Origin: Andrena cerasifolii
Lineage: Eukaryota > Arthropoda > Insecta > Hymenoptera > Andrenidae
Direction of reading: 5' to 3'
NCBI RefSeq assembly: GCF_050908995.1
Contig: NC_135130.1
Span: 10,099,001 to 10,163,000, forward strand
DNA length: 64,000 bases
The notes beneath the pieces were generated by a model. It saw nothing but the letters and a program-made list of their open reading frames with translations, was not told the origin of the DNA and did not search any database. Positions 25,301 through 36,548 of this stretch are shown here, piece after piece; the first letter of the stretch is position 1; each line of letters begins with the position of its first letter. The position numbers and the translations under genes are program-made.

Positions 25301-26264
25301 CTAATAAATACACCTCCCCCCGCGTTTGTCATCGAGCGTCAGCCAAATTGAGAGAAATGCTTTCTTCCGACGAAACCTAACTTCATTCTCGCTGCCATTT
25401 CCCTATTCCGCGTCCACGGCGCATTTCCTCCCCGCGTATTTTCCTTTTGATTTTACACGTCGCTGTGCCATCTGCTTCCCTCCGCGCCGTTCCCTGCTCT
25501 GCCCGGGGAACGACGGAACGTTGCTGTAATGAAATGAAATCTTCAGCGATAAGGAATGCTCGAGGTGCCCGTGACGAAAACCGCGAGAACCACGTGTATC
25601 CATACATCCTTCATATTAGTGGCGCCCGAGCGCCCGGGCGACGCGCGATGCATCGTGAAATTCTTATCGTGGATTCCCGCGAAGTGGAACACCGTGTATC
25701 TGGCATGCGGAGCACAATGTCTGAAACTGTTCCCTGCAGCCGCCACTGATTTTGAATTTATGACGACACACGCCTGGGCCGGGAAACAATATCGGATCCT
25801 GCGCTGCCAGAAATTCGTACCTTTCCCGCACCCTCCCTGACGACCCTCTGAATTTTTCGCGCCGCGAATTTAAATGCTGCAAAGATAAGTGGAGGGAAGC
25901 GACGGCGAAATAGACGGCAGTATATTGCAGTTTGAATCTCTGGTGATGAGGCATCATATTACAACCGGGAACCAGCGCCATTGTTGTCCTGCGCTGGAAT
26001 AAACGGAGCAAAAGGTATTCCAGGGCGTCATGAGTATTCAGTCTCGTTTTATTTGAGTTTCTTTTGTGCGTGCGAGGGCACAGTGCTCGGTGTTTGCGCT
26101 TCCAGTTGAGAACGGAGTTCGCTCCTATTGATTCGGTGCGTTCATAACGCGGGCCTTGGACTGTGGAACAAGAGGATCTTTCGCCGTGTACTGGGATAGG
26201 CAGGCGAATTTTTCAAAATTATTTAACACCGCCAGCGGTGGGATTGCGGGAATGAAATCATACT
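22366..26264. other. Unassigned DNA, no gene recognised
   Basis: No recognisable protein or RNA gene. A G-rich run at 23703-23725 is listed separately. A pyrimidine-rich stretch lies near 25380-25520. The interval 24230-24420 is rich in ATAAAT, GATAAA and GATTAAT words of the kind bound by homeodomain and GATA-type factors. The longest frame, 167 codons at 22920-23423, shows no domain. Confidence 0.5.
23703..23725 (+). repeat. Poly-G run with following G tracts
   Basis: Fifteen consecutive G are followed by AGGGAGGG. The run could form a G-quadruplex on the plus strand and is also a likely site of length error in sequencing. A proline run in a minus-strand open frame here is simply the translation of this tract. 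Confidence 0.85.
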
Positions 26265-26268
26265 ATAA

Positions 26269-26531
26269 TGTGAGAATAAAATAAAAGATTTATTAAAAGA
26301 ATATAAGAAATGAATAACAATGGACTGTGTCGTCTATCACGCCGTACATGCGACTGTTCGCCCGTCACGCTCCTTGCGAATTGCGGTCACCGTTTTTTCG
26401 GCAACCGTGCCAACGCATCGCTCAACGCACTTTCTCTCTCACGCATTCTCGCCATCACACTCTCTCTCTCCATCGACTGATCGCTTCACCTCGGCGACGC
26501 AATAATTGCGCTGAAACTCTCAAACACCACA
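26269..26531 (-). mobile_element. Solo LTR, copy 1
   Basis: A 263-bp solo long terminal repeat. On the minus strand it begins TGTGGTGTTTGAGAG and ends TTTATTCTCACA, the usual TG...CA form. It is flanked by a perfect 4-bp target duplication, ATAA at 26265-26268 and 26532-26535 on the plus strand. An AATAAA word about 30 bp from the 3' end of the minus strand suggests the sense direction. The second copy, at 38450-38717, differs by five substitutions and a 5-bp tandem duplication by my reading. A 61-codon open frame across it (26320-26505) is part of the LTR and not a gene. No primer-binding site, gag-pol or partner LTR lies next to it, so it is inferred to result from LTR-LTR recombination. 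Ty3/Gypsy or Bel/Pao are possible sources. Confidence 0.9.
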
Positions 26532-26535
26532 ATAA

Positions 26536-27976
26536 TAAAATCGCGAATGAAAAAAGCTGAACGGCCCCAAATTCGGTTGCCGCAAAGATTTATCCGCCGC
26601 AGTTCCCGTGCGACGATAACCTGTAACTACTGTGCTCGAGTTGTCACAGTGTCCAGGGACTCTGAATCCTTTTTCTATCTGTCCGAGATGTTGCTTCATT
26701 CCTCTCCCAGGATGGTATTTTCGCGACAGCCACCGTCCTCGTCGTTAATATAACTTCGAATGGCTCCAGGGATCGGGTGTTCGACGACTCGCTGCCCTAC
26801 GTGATTCTCATTTTTCAGTCACCGAAAAATACGGTAAGAGATTGTCTGCTGGAGCGCGGACTTTTATTTTCGCGGCCGTCAGTTACCCGCGAACAATGGC
26901 ATTTCCTTCTCCAGTCTTTGCCCCTCGGTGGTTTCCAGATGAAGGGTTCGCCTGGATTCATTTCTTGAGCGTGGACCGCGCGAAAAACTTGGACGCACCG
27001 ATATCCGACGGCGTACGGGACCGTGAACTCTGGCAGAACTTTTTCTGCCCGCTGCTCTGTCCCTGCTTCTGCTCCCTTGAAACACCGTCTCAAGCTATTA
27101 AACGTCAGAACGACAGGTGACCGCTATAAATCCCCTTGTCACTCGTCCGCCAGGAGTGCAAAGAGTTGATAAATGCGTTAACGCGAATGACAGTGCCACT
27201 TCCTTTACTCGCGGAAGCTTTGCTCCGCAGATATCCTCGACAGCTTGCTCACCGTTCATCGGGAAAAATTACAGCTTACGTAGCAAGGTTCGAAGGGGTT
27301 GCAATTTAGACAATTAATCTGGATCTAATTAAGATCCAGAGGACATGCATTTAATTAGGATGACAGCTCTCCACCAGAGGTTACCGGAAATAATGTTTCG
27401 TGTGACCAGAACGACTTTGCGGACCTAGAAGCAATTCCGTGTGCGGGGCTTGAGCTGAAAATAGGCGATGTGTCTCACTAAACGTCGGGAGAAACAGGTG
27501 ATCGCGTTGTTACAGTGGGCTATTTCCGGCTGTTCGATTTTCTATCTGTAATTTCCTTCGATCCGAGCGTCGGGAGAAAATGAGTGGAGGAGGAGCGTTA
27601 TCGAGCACGACCCTATATACCAGAAATCGCATTGAGATTTGCTGACTGCGGACTAAACGCGACAGGTTGCTGATCGCGACTCGATCGCCAGCCCTGGTGG
27701 GAAATAGTTGGAAAATTAGTCTCGCCTATCTATTTTCCGTCCCAGCGAGGCTCGTGGGCGCCGATGTGACCCGCTCTCCCGCGTACAATTCAATTTTCCA
27801 CAAGCACGTTAGAATCTAGGCCACGCTGCATCAGTGATCTCGATCCTCCCGCCGTAATCTGGCGGACTTGGTCATCCTTGCAACGAATTAATCTCCCAGA
27901 GACGGAGCCTTTCAACCTACCGCATTTATTCGCTAAGAGCTCGCGTCTCGGAACCAGGTCGTGATAGGCTGAGCTC
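26536..27976. other. Unassigned DNA, no gene recognised
   Basis: Only short chance frames are present (up to 92 codons at 26815-27093 and, on the other strand, 26842-27120). A perfect hairpin centred on AATTA at 27318-27340 is listed separately. Confidence 0.5.
27318..27340. repeat. Perfect 9-bp inverted repeat around AATTA
   Basis: TCTGGATCT and AGATCCAGA flank the pentamer AATTA. The centre TAATTA is a homeodomain core site, and further TTAAT words lie just outside (27314 and 27350). It could be a dimeric binding site or merely a chance hairpin. Confidence 0.5.
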
Positions 27977-28573
27977 TTAAGGGGAGGTTCCGGTCGAAAA
28001 ATCGATTTTTTTTATTTCACAATATGTTTAATTTTTTTTTTTAATTAGTAAAATTTCCCAAATTATACGCATTTGACTAGCGGAAAATGCATGGGTAACA
28101 CCCGGCCACTATATACTTCTGGCTCGTAGACAAACCAGTAAAATTAAAAAAAGAATTGAAAATTCGTCATTTTTAAAGCCGTTTAGAGGACGAAAAATAT
28201 AGGGAAAAAGTGATTTCACATTTCAAGTGTCGTTATTTTCTGGAAAAATATCATTTTTCGTATTTTTTTTCTGGTCAGTCCACGAGAGAGCTTCGTGCCT
28301 TTTAATATTCTGCCATTGTTTTTTTATTTCAGACCAATGGTTTAGGTGCTACAGGTTCCATCCATTTGGATGAATTTTTTGACGCCTCGAATTTAACGAC
28401 TCCCCAGTGCCGTCCGCAATGATTAATTATGAAACAAAAAATATATTTCTATAGCTTAAGATATCCTTAATACACTGCAAAAAGTCCCATTAAATTATAT
28501 GCAGTAGTTTTCCTTTAATTAATTCCTAAATACCACCTATTTTTATGGGCTCTAGATCGGAACAGCCTCTTAA
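27977..28573 (+). mobile_element. TTAA-bounded MITE family A, complete copy
   Basis: A 597-bp element. The left end is TTAAGGGGAGGTTCCGGTC, and the inverse of the right end reads TTAAGAGGCTGTTCCGATC, giving terminal repeats of about 19 bp including TTAA. Unlike families C and D the inside is not a palindrome. The last 380 bp match 1-387. Blocks such as TTAACGACTCCCCAG (about 28395) and TTTCCTTTAATTAATTCC are shared. T-rich runs occupy the left third. No coding frame is present. The left terminus is intact here, so this copy defines the family for this window. Confidence 0.85.
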
Positions 28574-31246
28574 CGCGTAGGCGAACCGAGCTCTTAGCGA
28601 ATAAATTCTGTATTAGCGTTGAACAACTTCACATCTTGCCATACTTTGCGAGCAGACTGTGAAGTCGTTGCAGTCATCGGTAGCTTCACGAACCATTCCT
28701 GGTACCATGACCCTTCAATCAAGTCGCGTGAGTCGGCTACTGTACATGCCGCATCTTCGTGATGCTCCTTAATTTTCGTCCCCGCATTCCACCCATTCGA
28801 GACCGCTTGAGAATCGATACCCCGTTCTCGGCGGCGATACATAAATAATCTGTGGAACGCCGGTGCACGTGTAGCGCGGCGGAGGGCCGCGGGAAAGAGG
28901 GGTGGGCAGTCGATGCAGGACAATAAACTTGTACGATAGGCCGTCGCGCGGCAAAAAGAAGAGGGACGAAAGTAAAATTAATGTCTGGCATGTATATCGG
29001 TGGCTTCTGTGTCTTTCGAAGCCCGCTCCTTGTATTCAGGACACGGCTGTGAGTCCACGAACCTTTTCCAATCAAGTAATAAAACAGAAAGAACGAATTG
29101 GCGGAGATATTTCTTCGGCCGACGCGGAGATCGTTATTTCGCAGAATTTGCTTCAATATCCTTCGCAACGTCCACCAATGCCGGCGCGGATAAATTCGCT
29201 AGGTCATGTTTAATTCCTGTTATGTGATTCTGCATGGGAAGTTGATGCTGCTAGTGTTTCCAATCTTGCCAGGTGGAATAGTGCGGTATCGAGGTGGATG
29301 TAGCTGCTGTATTGGTTTTAAAAAGAAGCTTTAGAAACACATACGGGGGTAAACCTTCGATCTGGTTGGTGAATGGAAACGGCTGGCGAAAGCGGTAACT
29401 CTACACGGAAGGCAATCCTTATCCCTGGTTTCGCAGAAACAGGACGCTCCATTCTAGAAGCCTCCCAAGGATCAAGAGGATAAGTCAGCACACGTATCTT
29501 TCAGAATGAGGAGCAGTATCAAGCGCATTTACTGCTGCAGGCATTCCTGTTGATCCTCCCGATCGATAACACTGTTAATCCGCAAAATAATTCCTCGAGA
29601 CGTTCCTAATCCTCGCATCCCGTCAAAGCGATTTCATGTCGGATCGAGTACCGACTGCCGTGCCGTCAAATTTCAATGCTCCAAGCAAGTAGCTTCGTTA
29701 AACACGAAGGGAACTTAGCTTAGACTTCTTATATTTCAAGGGATTACTTCCTACAACTTCGCCAGAGGCGGACTGTTCACTCGATCATAAATTTCATTGT
29801 TTTCCGGGGTGCTGACTGGGGGGACACCGTTGCCATAAATTCTCTCAACCCATCAGAAGAATCTGCTGACAGTGACGAGAGTAATCTGTCTTCGCCGATG
29901 ACGTATCACAGCATTTCGCTCTTTAACCGAGTAACCGGTTATAAATATAGCGATCCTGCCAGAAAATGAGGTTCCGCTTGAAAAGTGTCCAGCATATCAG
30001 AGTATGGAAGATTAGTACCCACCCTAATAATTTAGGACTCGAAGGATGTCAAAATATTTCATCTAAGGCTGAGATTAAACCTTCAGCCCTTCAAAGTGAG
30101 CACCCCCCTCCTGGCTGAATATTTCACCATTCTGAAGTTCCTTATACTTCCGATCAGCCGGAGGTGTACATATGCACGGCACAAGCTATAAACGTAAGAG
30201 TGTACAAGTTTGACGAATGCAATCAACGTTCCACGTTCAAAGCTTTCAACGCTCGAAGTCTCCATGCCGTAGGGATTAAAGGCGTGCTATTTCCTGCGGC
30301 GGTAAAGGCTTGATAAAGCGGCAGAAAATTAGTTGCAACGTGGAAGTGATCGACGTAGTAATTCCAATGTTCCTATTTCACGTCGAGCTATCCGCAGCGA
30401 AGTTCGTGTTATTACTAAACTCATCAATTATTGCTAGCAGATCCACTGGTTGATTAGTCGAAAACCAGAACTCTATGGTCGACTAATTTCGTTTCAGTCC
30501 TAAGATAAAGTTCTAGCTAAACCCACCCCTCACGAATACACACCCCCAAAATGCAAAGTTCTTCAAGTAAAAAATATTCTACGTTCCCCGGTGAAGTCAG
30601 TATCGTCCCCGAGCGCAATCCCGATTCATCGTTCTGTGAAGAAGGAAGACAGGGGACCGCGTGAAAAGAAGCACACGGACAAAGAGTAATTAACGGCGGG
30701 GGAATTAGCCCGTGGTTTATTGGTTTCACGGCGTGACAGATCGCATCGCGGAATTGCATTATTTACAGGGGAACGCAGGCGATTGAATATTTTCCGCGCG
30801 CACCTCCGGTAATCGGATTAAGATGGGCGGAAAATATTCAGCGAACCGAGAGACGAACGATTGAAACGTTTCATCGAAATAGAGAGAGGGACAGAGCAGC
30901 AGTCAGCCATTGTTGACTTCGATTGGCCGTTAAATTCGTCAGGAATCCTAGCCCCGCGCTTTGCTTAAGAGGCAAGACTTATGCCGCGACGTTCAACTTT
31001 TGGAAAGCTTATCAAAGCTCACCCCAGGGAAATCTGGCAGAGCCATAGAGTTTTCGCGGACCGCCCCTCCTAGACGATATTTTCTCTTGCTTAATTCCTG
31101 CCCTGGCGCGGTCTGCTCCTTGGAAACGGAAAGTTCGCCGTGTAATTTTTCCGTAAACCGTCTCTAACCTCTCCGCATTTACTTACAAGGGAACATACCG
31201 AACGCGCGCGCGCCAATTTTGACGAGACTGCGGATTTGCGGAATAG
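28574..31246. other. Unassigned DNA, no gene recognised
   Basis: Short chance frames only (longest 143 codons at 28737-29168, minus strand, with no domain visible). No tandem or inverted repeat was paired. A short (CG)n stretch lies at about 31202-31212, next to the following foldback. Confidence 0.5.
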
Positions 31247-31535
31247 TGAAAAATATTTGACACGTATTTTTCGTTATCGGCAATCGTCCATGTTAAACGG
31301 GTGAAAAGAGCCCGTGAAGTTGAAGGTTAGAAACATATAACTGAAATTTTCTAAAAACTGAGCAAGCCGCTTTATTTGTCTTTAAAAAACTCACCTCCAA
31401 AAACAATTTGTCCTACGCCTAATAGTTCTCGAAATATTCCAAAAAATTTGTTTTCGACCCCGAACTTTAGGGGCTGTTTTCACCCCTTCGACACGGACGA
31501 TTGCCGATAAAAAAAATACGTGTCAAATATTTCTC
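31247..31535. mobile_element. Foldback MITE with about 85-bp inverted arms
   Basis: The left arm carries AAATATTTGACACGTATTTT and ATCGGCAATCGTCC. The right arm carries the inverse forms, GGACGATTGCCGAT and AATACGTGTCAAATATTT. Further in, GGGTGAAAAGAGCCCGTGAA on the left pairs with TTTAGGGGCTGTTTTCACCC on the right. The span is about 289 bp with a central spacer of about 115 bp. It is non-coding. No clear target duplication is visible, and a TA-type target cannot be excluded. Confidence 0.8.
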
Positions 31536-33138
31536 CCTCGTGTCAATTTCACACAGTTTTACAAACAGTGAGTCCTGCACATCGTTTTATTGTTTGCGAA
31601 AGTTGTGAAAAATCTGAGATGTAAATGTCAACTCATCAATTTGAATAAAAAAATATCGAAAAATAACTGTTTACCTTGTCATTTCATCGATCACTGTGAC
31701 CACTGTGTCAAATTTGACACAGAGGGACAGATTCAGTTCGTGAAATGAGGAACGGATGAGGGTTAAAGTTGTACATCAATTGTATTTTACAATAACGCAA
31801 GTGATACACAATCAAAAATAAACTTAAAAAAACTCCTGGACCTAACAAGCCTTGTCTTCAACACGAAACTGCATAAAAATTAGCAATACTTAAGCTGAAA
31901 GAACACTCTATAACGCTCGCAAGTAGTACGAGTCAACGATAAACCCGCCGAACCTGCGGATAGCCACCAGAGTCCCTATCCATTGATTTTAAAAATCTAG
32001 ATACTTCCTGACGAGTCTGCAATCGTTAAGAAACACATTTCCTAATGCCTGCGCCGACTTGAAAGGAATTAAAATACAGATTCGAGTCGCAGGATGCGGG
32101 CAGTTTAATGCCCGCTGCCTGGGGGAAGCGCGGAACCCGTTCCAGGGCCAGCAGGCTCGATCTCCCAGTAATATTTGATGTACGGGGCGACCGTGGCTGT
32201 ACGGTTGCCATATTTCTGCCGACTTTGCGAACCGTTTTAGTTTTTCGTGCTGGTTGGAAGGCTTCCAGTAGTCGGACGCGGAGGAAGGGCACACACCACC
32301 GTTAAAATATACTCCGGTTCAATATGTGTGAAAACGTACGGCTGGCCCGTATGTTACTACGTGCCCGGCTGAAACCACTCTACACATACACCTGTACACA
32401 TAGACGATAGTGCACGCGCGTTCACATATTTGTCCACGTACTGACCTCGTGCGCAGGAGACGTGACAGTAAGTCCGTGCCAAAACTTGTTTCCCCGTCCT
32501 CTTCGAGAACGGTCGTGTCACCCTGCTGAACACTACTTTCCATAGTGTTCCGTCCATCCGAAAACACGAGGACTTACACATCGTGAGACAGGATCATGTG
32601 AACACTGCAGTATTAGAAGCTCGATTGCGGGAACTGATCATTCCCTCTGTGGGCGATTACACTAGTTTACAAAATAAAAAATAATCGTGCAGTAGATGCA
32701 TAGATTTTATTCAGTGGCAGCTTGTTTTCTTCGCAAAAGTGCAGACTCAACGTAGGAAATGAGAAACTGGGCCCGCTGTTGCGATTTCGATTTTTCCCAG
32801 ATGATTAAATGAATTGTCGATCTCAATTTCGGTCGAAACAAATGACTTTTTTCACATATTTCCATCGATTTCACACGAACTACTCAACCGATTTGAAAAT
32901 TTCGCAGGTACGTTTGTTGGTGTTTCAATTATCTTTAATTTGATACCATTCCCGACTGAATCGGACATTCCCAACACCAGATATTCGCAATTAAGTGGAA
33001 CCACCCTTTTGACAGACAGGTAAAAAGTTCACCTGTCGATATCTCGAATACGTAACCGTAGAAATTTTTTCCGACCTTATTTTCGAAATCAGTGGGACAT
33101 TTTACAGAAGAGAAGAAATAGCATATGTCGAAAAGGAA
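31536..33138. other. Unassigned DNA with probable degraded repeats
   Basis: No gene was recognised. A 20-bp palindrome at 31703-31722 is listed separately. The stretch 32780-33060, read on the minus strand, contains AAATCGGTTGAGTAGTT, wording typical of decayed insect interspersed repeats, and a GACAGGT/ACCTGTC hairpin at about 33014-33038. I could not define the borders of that repeat. Confidence 0.45.
31703..31722. repeat. Perfect 20-bp palindrome
   Basis: CTGTGTCAAATTTGACACAG is identical on both strands. The half site resembles the GTGTCAAATATTT of the foldback arms 170 bp upstream, so it could be a remnant of two element ends joined head to head. A binding site for a dimeric factor is the alternative. 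Confidence 0.65.
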
Positions 33139-33537
33139 GTGGTACAAATATAGGCTAGGGTCTAAATATGGGCTACTTTTAAATATTTACAGTTTGGGGT
33201 ATTTTCACTCCATCGGAACAAATATAAAGGTACGACAGAGGAATAAAACGACTACAGTAAATAGACCATCAGCATCCAAATTTATTTTTATTAGCGAAAG
33301 TATGCAGTTTTCACTGTTCGTTTAGATTATTTTAATAGTAGCCCATATTTAGACCACACTTTCAAACGCGATGATTAGTACTCTTATTTTAAATATCGAA
33401 TTTGAGACAAACATTATTTCTCTTCAGTTTATTCCAACTCCGTTTATTCCAACACAGTTATTTCTACATTTACCATATAGATTCAAGCGTGGCATTATAA
33501 ATCCTGAAATAAAAGTGCTAGCCCATGTTTAGACCAC
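33139..33537. mobile_element. Nested or duplicated element with GTGGTCTAAATATGGGCTA ends
   Basis: Four related termini occur. Two face right: GTGGTACAAATATAGGCTA at 33139-33157 and GGTCTAAATATGGGCTAC at 33159-33176. Two face left: GTAGCCCATATTTAGACCAC at 33338-33357 and TAGCCCATGTTTAGACCAC at 33519-33537. The order outer-inner-inner-outer fits one copy inserted close to the end of another, or a partial duplication. The insides are AT-rich and non-coding. No family name is assigned. Confidence 0.6.
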
Positions 33538-33540
33538 TTC

Positions 33541-35797
33541 GACTTCGCGAGAACTAGGGGCCATTATTAGTTCTTCCCCATGTGCGACAGGAGAAGCGAC
33601 CAAATTCTTCAGAGGCAAAAAGCTGGAACATTACCACCGTTCCTCCCCCTTGTACATAAATGATCCGGACATCAAGTTAGCATCAGACACGTGTCTTGCG
33701 TCCGTTTTTCCACTCTGCTCGAGGGTATCACCGCCCAATAATGAACAACCTACTATCATCGGCTTTCCACGCGGAACTACAGCCTGGTTTCCTTCGATTT
33801 TCTCGTGTTTCATGGTAGTTAGCGGCGGTTCGCTTCCGCAACAGGCATGCCTGGAGTAATCGTCCCGCGCGGCTCGTTTTTCTCGAGGCAGAGCCATCGA
33901 TCGAGCTGGTCGGGCTTGTCAGGATCGTGCATCGTCGATGAGGGCGACCGTATCACTGATGCACCCTGCACCGGTCGTCACGATGTTCGGACGGCCTACC
34001 ACTCGGCTCGCACACTCGCCAGGAATTTATTGAGACGCGGTACAGGGGCGAAAATTTCCGGCAGCTTGAAACGCACTGTTACACCGTTCGGGCTAACAAA
34101 ATACTTTTCGGGCATTTCACTCGTCGACCCTTTCTTCCCGGAATGGTTCAGCAGAGATTTCAAACGAAATCACGCCTCCCCGGATATTTTGTCAATGCGA
34201 AACAGTGGGAGCTTCAGCGGAGTTCGGTATTCAATATTCCCCGGTAGTACGAACTGTACACGGAACTCGAATTAACTTCGATGATCCCGCGCCGACCTTA
34301 CTGCGCCATCAGTCAAAGGTGTGGTTGTCAGCCAATATTTGATCGCGCAGGGTAGTTGATTCAGTTTCTTTAATTATACGCCTGCGAGTCTCATAAGGCT
34401 CCTAAAGGAAGTCTGCCACGGGCCGAGCGAATTCACCGAGTTACTTTGATTTCCGGGGAATGTAGTTTGATTGGAAAACTCCCTCGGAAAACTGCGGGGG
34501 TAAACACAAAAATGCTGGGGAAGTAAGTGCCGCGATGGGTCTCCTCGGAAAGGGGCAGGCTTATCTGACATCCCCTTTGAAGGCAGCCTTCCCTGCACCC
34601 AGACGCTCGAATTAAATAATACCGAGAGCCTAAGGTTCTCTTCAGAAACACCCCTCGGGTTCCAAGTACGATGAAAGTATCCAACACAGCGAAGAGCAGC
34701 CGCCCCTAACCCGAAAGTAGGTAGACCAATCGATATTTCCCGACAGTCAGAACAGCTCGCCGCATGAACACCGTGTTCAACCAAGCAATTACGCGCGGCG
34801 TTATTTAAATTCGGCCTCGCAGCGCAAGCCAAATAACCGCGCAAATACACGCATACGGTTGGAGCGCACGTCGCGGGAGCAGAAATTTTACAGGAGTCGA
34901 TTGGTTTGCGGACCCAAGCGGAATGCAGGCTGCATCTATTATGGCCCCAGTACACGTCTACCCCGGCATCCCTGTACCCCTCGATTCACGGGTGGGGCGG
35001 GAGCGTCTAGCCTTAAACTTGCGAAGCCAGGCTGGCCTGGTTCTCCACACGGAGGCATCCCTGCACGCGGCACGTTTCCGAACGTTCACTGCCACCCCTC
35101 TCGTTTTCCAGCAGCCCCGCCGGAGCCAGAGAGAGCCCCAATTGTCTATCGGAATTTGATAATGGCTCGTCGCGGCCATGTAAAATTCATGAGGCGACTC
35201 CGCCCGCTGTAACGACCAAATATCTCCGCGGCTTACACGCGCCAAGGTACGGTTTGCGGCCGGCGGTGATCGCGCCGCGAGGATGCCCCCGCTTCCGCCG
35301 CCTTTGACGGATCGAAGTTAAAACAACTTTGCTGCATTCAGTCCGGATACAAACACTAGGTTATCTGCTCCCAGGGCGGCTAATCTTCATTTGCTCGCGT
35401 CCGATAAATCGATATTGTCAAGGCAGCTAAGGGTAGGAAGTTGACGAAGGAGTGACGTGCGATGACTGGGAGGGGGAGAGGCGGAAGCTGTTTCGATTGC
35501 GGGCGAAGATGAGACTATTTGTGGTTAAGGTGGTGGCTATAGTGGATACACTAGAATATTGTCGTTGGCGGTAGGTTGATGTCGATGAGGACATAGTTGA
35601 CATCAGTGGGGAAATATGGGTAAAGAGTACAGTGGATGACAGTGGTTGGCCCTATTTTGAAAAGCAACAAAATATAAAGAAATACCTATGTTATGCCTTT
35701 TTTAATGAACATGTTTGTAAATATGTATATTCAGTTATTGTAGTTGGTAGGGAACCAGTTGTTTTATAATTTTTCTTCTCATAATTTTTGTATTCTA
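33541..35797. other. Unassigned DNA, no gene recognised
   Basis: Contains the longest open frame in the window, 193 codons at 34374-34955 on the minus strand. Its translation has no recognisable domain, and its stretches of Cys, Arg and Pro match the CpG-rich base composition, so I treat it as chance. A 142-codon plus-strand frame at 33847-34275 also shows nothing recognisable. The last 200 bp are AT-rich and lead into the next foldback. Confidence 0.5.
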
Positions 35798-36548
35798 ACA
35801 AGTAAACATTCACTTATAGTGCACGGAGATTCCTGAGTTGGAATATATTTTTTCAAAGTACTCATAGTAACTAAGAAATCCTGAAAATTATATCTGCAAT
35901 GGACCTATTTTATTCGTGTTATGAAAAACGGCTAAATCCTCTCATTTCAGAATAATTGGCTAAAACCTGGCATCTGATGATGTTATATTTTGTGTAAAAA
36001 AAATTCCTAAGGTAGTTCTCTTAATATAAAATCGGTTTTCTGGAGATAACTCAAAATGGAAAGACCGGAGAATTTTTTAAATAGACGACTTCCAAGTTAA
36101 CAAGGGGAGCATGACGAAAACACTTACAATTTTAATTCGAACACGGTAAAGCAGTCAATGCGAAGATCGTTGAATTGGTATCTTGCTCCGGGGACCTAGA
36201 TGTGGCCCCTGGGAGTTAAAATACAGGTTAACATGGATTTTAAAGTAAATTGGTGCGGGATATCCGAAAAGAATATTTAACAAATTCTTCCTTTTTCAGT
36301 TACCTCAAAAAAACCGATTTTTTATTAAGAGAATTGCCTAGGAATTTTTTTTACATAAAAAAATAACGCCATATTCGGATTCAGCACCACAAAAAACACA
36401 CAGATGCCAGGTTTTAGACAATTATTCTGAAATAAGAGGATTTTGATGAACACTATAATTTTCAGGATTTTTTAATCACTATAAGTACTTTAAACAAATA
36501 TATTCCAAATCGGAAAACTCCATTCACTATAAGTGAATGTTTACTTGT
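35798..36548. mobile_element. Foldback element, about 750 bp
   Basis: An imperfect palindrome. The termini are ACAAGTAAACATTCACTTAT on the left and ATAAGTGAATGTTTACTTGT on the right. Inner pairs include TTCAGAATAATTGGCTAAAA with TTTTAGACAATTATTCTGAA, AACCTGGCATCTG with CAGATGCCAGG, and AATTCCTAAGGTAGTTCTCT with AGAGAATTGCCTAGGAATT. The arms reach about 260 bp before the spacer around 36170. There is no TTAA at the ends and no target duplication that I can read. Non-coding. It belongs with the other foldbacks in architecture, not in terminal sequence. Confidence 0.8.

Noticed and set aside
26320..26505. Matching short proteins at 26320-26505 (plus) and 38476-38676 (minus) as a conserved small gene family
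   Set aside because: Both lie wholly inside the two solo LTR copies, antisense to the likely LTR direction. The similarity comes from the repeat.
34374..34955. 193-codon open frame, minus strand, as a gene
   Set aside because: No domain, no conserved-looking pattern, overlapping frames, and composition explained by CpG-rich DNA. Longest frame in the window but within what chance allows over 64 kb.
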